Source: Verrucomicrobiota bacterium (GTDB lineage Bacteria > Verrucomicrobiota > Verrucomicrobiia > Chthoniobacterales > UBA10450). From it: a stretch of 7,139 bases of DNA. The notes below the pieces were generated by a model. It did no database searches and was not told where the DNA came from. It was given only the letters and a program-made list of their open reading frames with translations. The position numbers and the translations under genes are program-made. The stretch covers positions 1 through 7,139 of the forward strand of contig QHON01000052.1 of assembly GCA_003218815.1 (NCBI GenBank), read 5' to 3'. Within the stretch, counting starts at the first letter, position 1. Each line of letters opens with the position of its first letter. Below are positions 5,317-7,139 of the stretch, one piece after another.

Positions 5317-5916
5317 TCAGTAATTTTTAGCGACCGCGTCCCAGTTTACGACATTCCACCACGCTTTAATGTAATCGGGCCGGCGGTTTTGATAATTCAA
5401 GTAATAGGCGTGTTCCCAAACGTCGAGCCCGAGAAGCGGTGTATTTCCGTCCATGAGCGGACTGTCCTGGTTCGGGGTGGATATGATCTCAAGTTTTCCA
5501 CTTTTGTTTTTAATCAACCACGCCCAACCGCTGCCGAAGCGACCCACCCCAGCTGCAGCGAACTTCTCCTTAAATGCATCGAAACTTCCGAACGCTGACT
5601 TGATATCATCGGCGAGTTTGCCTTTAGGTTCGCCGCCGGCATTCGGGCCCATGATTTTCCAGAAGAAGGAATGATTGGCGTGGCCGCCGCCATTATTTCG
5701 CACCACTGTGCGAATATCTTCCGGGACAGCGCTCAGGTCGCTAATCAAATCTTCGACTGATTTCTTTTCCAGATCGGCTTTGCCTTTGATCGCGTTATTG
5801 AGGTTGGTAATGTAAGTCTGGTGATGCTTGGTGTGATGGATCTCCATCGTGCGCGCATCGATGTGCGGCTCCAAAGCATCGTAAGCGTAGGGTAGTTTTG
5901 GTAATTCGTAAGCCAT
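5317..5916 (-). CDS. sodA: superoxide dismutase, Mn-type (Mn/Fe family)
   Basis: A 199-residue full-length Fe/Mn superoxide dismutase that converts superoxide to hydrogen peroxide and oxygen. The N-terminal helical domain begins [18 protein letters not shown], the family signature DVWEHAYY is at 165-172, and [17 protein letters not shown] lies near the end. Metal ligands by alignment are H27 (in HHTKHH), H82 ([11 protein letters not shown]), D165 and H169; Y35 is the gateway tyrosine. Gly-Gly before HANHSFFW and Q150 in PNQDSP favour manganese over iron, although cambialistic use cannot be excluded. No signal peptide is present, so it is cytoplasmic. The ATG at 5916-5914 gives the canonical MAYELP start; the frame stays open upstream to 6030, but that extension has no family similarity. 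It lies 134 bases after the cyclase stop on the same strand. Confidence 0.95.
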   Translation of the reverse strand: MAYELPKLPYAYDALEPHIDARTMEIHHTKHHQTYITNLNNAIKGKADLEKKSVEDLISDLSAVPEDIRTVVRNNGGGHANHSFFWKIMGPNAGGEPKGKLADDIKSAFGSFDAFKEKFAAAGVGRFGSGWAWLIKNKSGKLEIISTPNQDSPLMDGNTPLLGLDVWEHAYYLNYQNRRPDYIKAWWNVVNWDAVAKNY

Positions 5917-5923
5917 AATGACC

Positions 5924-5951
5924 ACGTTAGGCCACGAACAATTTAGGTCAA
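5924..5951 (-). promoter_or_regulatory. possible sodA promoter
   Basis: On the minus strand TTGACC (5951-5946) and TAACGT (5929-5924) are spaced by 16 bases. The -10-like element ends only 7 bases before the sodA ATG, so transcription would start close to the start codon and give a leaderless or nearly leaderless mRNA. That fits the lack of a Shine-Dalgarno sequence but makes the call weak. Co-transcription from shc is the alternative. Confidence 0.25.
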
Positions 5952-6050
5952 TCGTCAGACCACAAAGAACGGGGTGCGATGTTGCGATTGTCGATTCCTC
6001 CGGTAACGACGCCTGCGCTGCGGCGTCCACGACCTACTAGCGCGCCAACC

Positions 6051-7139
6051 CTATACGATGCTGCGATAAAAGCTGGGCTGATGGCCCAGACCGCGGCGAT
6101 AATTCACATATGTCGCCAGAGCGAGCAGCGGAAAATTCTGTCGATACATGTCGTATTTCAAATAGAACACACCGGGAAATCCAGTACCGGTGGTTTGCGG
6201 CTCCTTCCATGATCCGTCGGATTGTTGCGAGCTCAGCAAGTAACGCAGGCCGCGCTGAATGCTTGGCCGATCGAGGTCGCCGCACGCGCAAATCCCCATT
6301 AGCGCCCACGCTGTTTGCGAGGCTGTACTCTCCCCAATGCCTTTAGTCGCGGGATTTTCGTACGTCGCGCAGGTTTCTCCCCAGCCACCGTCATCGTTCT
6401 GGCAGCTCTCCAACCAATCGCGACCACGCAATATCCAGTCCTGCGTCATGTCCTGGCCGATCGCGCGCAGACCGCGCAGAACCTGCCATGTGCCATAGGT
6501 GTAATTGACGCCCCAACGACCGTACCACGAACCGTCATCTTCCTGCGTCTCGATCAGATATTTGAGAGCGTGTCGCACCGACGGATGATTCGGGTCGAAA
6601 TCGATGTAGCCAAAAAGCTCGAGCGTGCGCGCGGTCAGATCACTGCAAGTTGGATCGAGAATCGCATTGTAATCGGCGAAAGGCACGTCTTCGAGCCACT
6701 GGGTCGTCACGTTTTTGTCAAACGCGGCCCAGCCACCATCCTTACATTGGAAACTGAGTTGCCATCCAATTGCGCGGCGAAACAGTTCGTCGAGCGAATG
6801 TCGATCTTGCGGGCGCACTAAGCGCAGCCCCATTAACACCATCGCGGTGTCGTCGGTGTCCGGATAGTAAACGTTATTGTATTCGAATGCCCAACCGCTC
6901 GCTTCGGGATGGGGATTGTTCACCGTCCAATCGCCACGCATCCGCACTTCCTTCTTGACCAGCCATTCAGCCGCCTTTTGCAGCGCGTGATGCTCCGGGG
7001 ATGCGCCGGATTCCGCCAGGGCGATAATGTTGATCGCGGTGTCCCAGACCGGCGAGAAACAAGGCTGAATGCGAAAATCCTCCGAATCATCAACAAATAG
7101 CCCGGCGAAATCTTTTTCCGCCTTCACGTAGACCGGATT
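6051..7139 (-). CDS. shc: squalene-hopene cyclase, C-terminal part (5' end outside window)
   Basis: A frame of 362 residues open to the window edge, so the N-terminal part (roughly 300 residues for a family length of 630-700) is missing. The enzyme cyclises squalene to hopene/hopanol, the first hopanoid-specific step, at the inner face of the cytoplasmic membrane. The catalytic DxDDTA motif reads DTDDTA at 6860-6843, with the middle Asp as proton donor. Several QW repeats follow: FQCKDGGWAAFD, TQEDDGSWYGRWGVNYTYGT, CQNDDGGWGETC, and SQQSDGSWKEP. The C-terminal substrate-pocket region reads TGTGFPGVFYLKYDMYRQNFP. These match bacterial SHC closely in order and spacing. The TAG stop is at 6053-6051. 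It is on the same strand as sodA, with no sign of frameshift. Confidence 0.93.
   Translation of the reverse strand, partial: NPVYVKAEKDFAGLFVDDSEDFRIQPCFSPVWDTAINIIALAESGASPEHHALQKAAEWLVKKEVRMRGDWTVNNPHPEASGWAFEYNNVYYPDTDDTAMVLMGLRLVRPQDRHSLDELFRRAIGWQLSFQCKDGGWAAFDKNVTTQWLEDVPFADYNAILDPTCSDLTARTLELFGYIDFDPNHPSVRHALKYLIETQEDDGSWYGRWGVNYTYGTWQVLRGLRAIGQDMTQDWILRGRDWLESCQNDDGGWGETCATYENPATKGIGESTASQTAWALMGICACGDLDRPSIQRGLRYLLSSQQSDGSWKEPQTTGTGFPGVFYLKYDMYRQNFPLLALATYVNYRRGLGHQPSFYRSIV

Noticed and set aside
6008..6027. Hairpin GACGCC/GGCGTC between shc and sodA as a terminator
   Set aside because: Only a 6-bp stem with an 8-nt loop and no T-run; common by chance at this GC content.
5917..6030. 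Upstream extension of sodA to 6030
   Set aside because: The canonical SOD N-terminus (MAYELP) starts at 5916; the extension has no SOD similarity and is not a signal peptide. A GGAGGA sequence there has no suitably spaced start codon.

Overview
The window reads as a soil-type, GC-moderate Gram-negative bacterium, most likely a member of the Verrucomicrobiota (Spartobacteria/Chthoniobacterales-like). This is inference. It rests on an LL-diaminopimelate aminotransferase (the plant/Chlamydia/Verrucomicrobia-type lysine route), a squalene-hopene cyclase, a bacterial lipase-maturation-factor homologue, and dispersed repeats (GACGTTG heptamers and a GCGTCTCGCG-type inverted-repeat element) of a kind I associate with that phylum. 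No rRNA or ribosomal protein gene is present to confirm it.

Layout, left to right. Positions 1-375 (+) hold the 3' end of an alpha/beta-hydrolase gene. Its stop codon overlaps tail-to-tail with a full-length lipase maturation factor family membrane protein (372-1898, -), whose start lies just downstream of a tandem heptamer repeat. Positions 1899-2495 carry no intact protein gene but are the most unusual part of the window. They hold one intact CAT-anticodon tRNA gene (2282-2353, -), an N-terminally truncated GIY-YIG nuclease frame starting right at the tRNA 3' end, and a tRNA-derived fossil on each side. In both fossils the anticodon arm is replaced by the same GC-rich hairpin. Next come an ECF-like sigma factor (3266-3835, -) and a translationally coupled single-pass membrane protein (2496-3269, -), then dapL (3906-5141, -), a 140-bp inverted-repeat element (5150-5289), a Mn-type superoxide dismutase (5317-5916, -), and the C-terminal half of squalene-hopene cyclase (6051-7139, -), cut by the window edge.

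How the parts relate. The sigma factor and its membrane partner form a plausible two-gene surface-signalling unit and may be co-transcribed behind dapL (70-nt gap). dapL makes LL-diaminopimelate for peptidoglycan and lysine, shc makes hopanoids for the membrane, and sodA detoxifies superoxide; their adjacency does not by itself show a shared pathway. The best candidate for something undescribed is the tRNA/GIY-YIG/tRNA-fossil cassette at 2038-2446. It looks like the decayed product of a small mobile or duplicating unit that uses tRNA genes as its boundaries.
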